Shown here: positions 62,640 to 64,000 of the stretch, one piece after another | How the letters are laid out: each line of letters begins with the position of its first letter | How positions within the stretch are numbered: position 1 is the stretch's first letter | Assembly (NCBI GenBank): GCA_028688905.1 | Contig: JAQTXH010000009.1 | Location: forward strand, 1-64,000 | Direction of reading: 5' to 3' | DNA from: Acidiphilium sp. | GTDB lineage: Bacteria; Pseudomonadota; Alphaproteobacteria; Acetobacterales; Acetobacteraceae | Length of the DNA: 64,000 nt | Made by a program: the position numbers and the translations under genes | Notes under the pieces: generated by a model | The model's database searches: none | What the model was told of the DNA's origin: nothing | The model's input: the letters and a program-made list of their open reading frames with translations, nothing else

Positions 62640-63230
62640 CTAAAAAGCCCATGTTATACCTTCTCGAATTACCCGAGCAGGAACGCCTGCGATGACGCAA
62701 TTCGATGGGAAAGCCTTAGAGACATAAACATCTTTTCCAACGACACTGTCGTGGCCAATTCTTGCGCCTCCCCAAAGATTGGCACCTTCGGATAACCAGA
62801 CATGGTTTTCAATTTCGATGTCGCCGGGTGGGTTTAGTCGTTCGCCGGTTGTAAGGTCCAGTATCTTGTGAACGTGACTCGAAGATATAGATACTTGACT
62901 TCCGAATAAACAGCCATTGCCGATAGCAATTGTTGCTGTCTCGTGCATGTGGATAACGGAATGACCGTTGAAGCTACAGGAGTTCCCAATAGAAAGAGTG
63001 CCAGGTGCAAGGAGTTGGATAGACTGGCCAAAAAACACGCAATTGTTTTTAATCGATAGATGATTGTTGCCGGTTAATCTGATATAGAGGGAGGTGCATT
63101 TATGGGGGGTCTCTATTGATATCCTATTATTTGATCCATAAATATCTAACGTGATATTTGAATTCAGATATGCTTCAGATCTAATGTTTATTTCATTAGT
63201 GCCAATGTTTTCTTCTTTTATATTAATCAT
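62640..63230 (-). CDS. Hexapeptide-repeat (LbH) acyltransferase
   Basis: The 196-residue protein has a left-handed beta-helix: repeats such as LSIGNSCSFNGHSVIHMHETATIAIGNGCLFGSQVSIS and IEIENHVWLSEGANLWGGARIGHDSVVG, ending with NCVIAGVPARVIREGI, as in O-acetyltransferases and serine acetyltransferase relatives (NeuD/WbbJ type). It probably acetylates a sugar in surface polysaccharide. The ATG at 63230 has GGAG upstream. The gene is AT-rich, unlike the housekeeping part of the window. Confidence 0.82.
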   Translation of the reverse strand: MINIKEENIGTNEINIRSEAYLNSNITLDIYGSNNRISIETPHKCTSLYIRLTGNNHLSIKNNCVFFGQSIQLLAPGTLSIGNSCSFNGHSVIHMHETATIAIGNGCLFGSQVSISSSHVHKILDLTTGERLNPPGDIEIENHVWLSEGANLWGGARIGHDSVVGKDVYVSKAFPSNCVIAGVPARVIREGITWAF

Positions 63231-63401
63231 GGGCCACTCCAAAGTTTGGATAAATTAAAAACATTACGCTTATCAGTCGTTCTGCCGGTATCAGTTCAGT
63301 TGACGTACACACCGTCCATATGTAGTCTTTAGCTACATTTAGCGTGGCGACGCCACTAGATACGTTGGATGCATATATTACATCGAATAGGTAAGTTTCT
63401 A

Positions 63402-64000
63402 TTAACCCCATTTTTTGATAAAATTGTCTGTATCATTGGATAATATATCACTAAGTCGTTCTTGAATCAACGAATCTTGCCAATTCCACCAGGAAATCAT
63501 TAAAAGTTTTTCAACAATATTATGAGGAAAGCGAAATTTTATTAATTTAGCTGGGTTCCCGGCAACGACCGCGTAAGGAGGAACATGCTTCAGGACAACC
63601 GATTGAGCACCAATCACGGCACCATCCCCAATAGTTACTCCTGAACCAACAAAAACGTTCGCACCTATCCAAACATCGCTACCAACGATGACATCGCCCT
63701 TGGTATCATGATCTGACAATTCTGAAGCTGAGTCCCAAATATATCTCAGAGTAGAAAATGGATATGTCGAAATAAGGTCACGTCGATGATCGCCTAAAGA
63801 GATAGTTACGTTTGGTCCAATTGACGTAAATCGGCCTATTCGTAGATTAGCAAGACTTTCTTCTAAAATCAATGGTACGCCGTACGTGTGTTCACCTATT
63901 TCCCAACCCAAAGCGGATATTTTTCCACTAAACGCAATCTTTGTTGCTCCCGGTGGATTGCAAATTGGCGTTTTGTAAACATCTAACCCTACGCTAGAAT
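63402..64000 (-). CDS. CatB/WbbJ-type hexapeptide acetyltransferase, 5' end beyond the window
   Basis: The visible 199 codons are open from the window edge to a stop at 63402. The C-terminal part has the CatB pattern: [74 protein letters not shown] and a WW segment near the end. The catalytic His in [13 protein letters not shown] is present. No in-frame ATG lies in the visible upstream part and the frame continues through position 64000, so the start lies outside. It belongs with the preceding acyltransferase in an AT-rich, probably acquired segment. Confidence 0.83.
   Translation of the reverse strand, partial: SSVGLDVYKTPICNPPGATKIAFSGKISALGWEIGEHTYGVPLILEESLANLRIGRFTSIGPNVTISLGDHRRDLISTYPFSTLRYIWDSASELSDHDTKGDVIVGSDVWIGANVFVGSGVTIGDGAVIGAQSVVLKHVPPYAVVAGNPAKLIKFRFPHNIVEKLLMISWWNWQDSLIQERLSDILSNDTDNFIKKWG

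Noticed and set aside
62405-62695. 96-residue plus-strand frame after the sulfotransferase gene
   Set aside because: It overlaps the ends of both flanking genes, has unbalanced composition and no recognisable motif.
63223-63411. 62-residue minus-strand frame between the two acetyltransferase genes
   Set aside because: It lacks a ribosome site, overlaps both neighbours and shows no known pattern.

Overview
The window reads as a GC-rich alphaproteobacterial chromosome segment, most likely from an acidophilic member of the Acetobacteraceae (Acidiphilium-like). That is an inference. The support is conserved alphaproteobacterial synteny (YebC-RuvCAB-YbgC-TolQRAB; PdhA-PdhB-PdhC...Lpd-LipA-RatA), a DUF1489 protein, a class II DAHP synthase, a sedolisin-type (S53) acid protease, and strongly biased C/G third codon positions. 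No plasmid or phage replication genes are visible. Only the last ~2.6 kb is clearly AT-rich and looks acquired.

Layout. 0.3-5.6 kb: catabolic enzymes (acyl-CoA synthetase, methylmalonate-semialdehyde dehydrogenase, amidase). 5.6-15.6 kb: cell-surface polysaccharide genes: a 1254-residue protein joining a repeat domain, a GH99/WbsX-like domain and two glycosyltransferase domains; a tightly overlapped dTDP-rhamnose operon (rfbB-A-C-D plus a GT2 transferase); and a GT4 transferase after a 700-bp gap. 15.7-23.1 kb: yebC, ruvCAB, ybgC and tolQRAB, with a 224-bp foldback element between tolR and tolA. 23.2-27.5 kb: lytic transglycosylase, a strong candidate small RNA with its own promoter and terminator, lutBC, and Smr and XRE proteins. 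27.5-35.7 kb (minus strand): the pyruvate dehydrogenase complex with its lipoylation gene and companions. 35.9-46 kb: small envelope and housekeeping genes (FtsB-like, L,D-transpeptidase, RibA, an orphan response regulator, tRNA-Arg, sedolisin, SppA-like peptidase, DUF1489), an internally deleted molybdenum hydroxylase remnant and a small RHH-like/2-TM gene pair. 44-51 kb: a glutathione and redox neighbourhood (Atm1-type ABC exporter, GST, Kef-type antiporter, glutathione reductase). 51-53.7 kb: DAHP synthase and nicotinate phosphoribosyltransferase. 53.7-60.1 kb (minus): a Hint-domain surface protein, a protein built almost wholly of an ordered repeat, and two glycosyltransferases. 60.4-64 kb: a secreted unknown, an Stf0 sulfotransferase beside a sulfotransferase remnant, and two hexapeptide acetyltransferases.

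The most interesting material: (1) an ordered four-module A-B-C-D repeat of about 150 residues, present once at the N-terminus of the 1254-residue glycosyltransferase and about three times in the 565-residue protein some 50 kb away, next to a Hint-domain protein and glycosyltransferases; (2) the candidate anti-Shine-Dalgarno sRNA at 24.26-24.34 kb; (3) a family of four AT-rich hairpin repeats placed just ahead of, or just after, genes; (4) the foldback element inside the tol operon; (5) an in-frame internally deleted molybdenum hydroxylase whose stop still overlaps the next start codon; (6) the RHH-like/2-TM pair. Names rest on motif recognition by eye. No homology search was possible.
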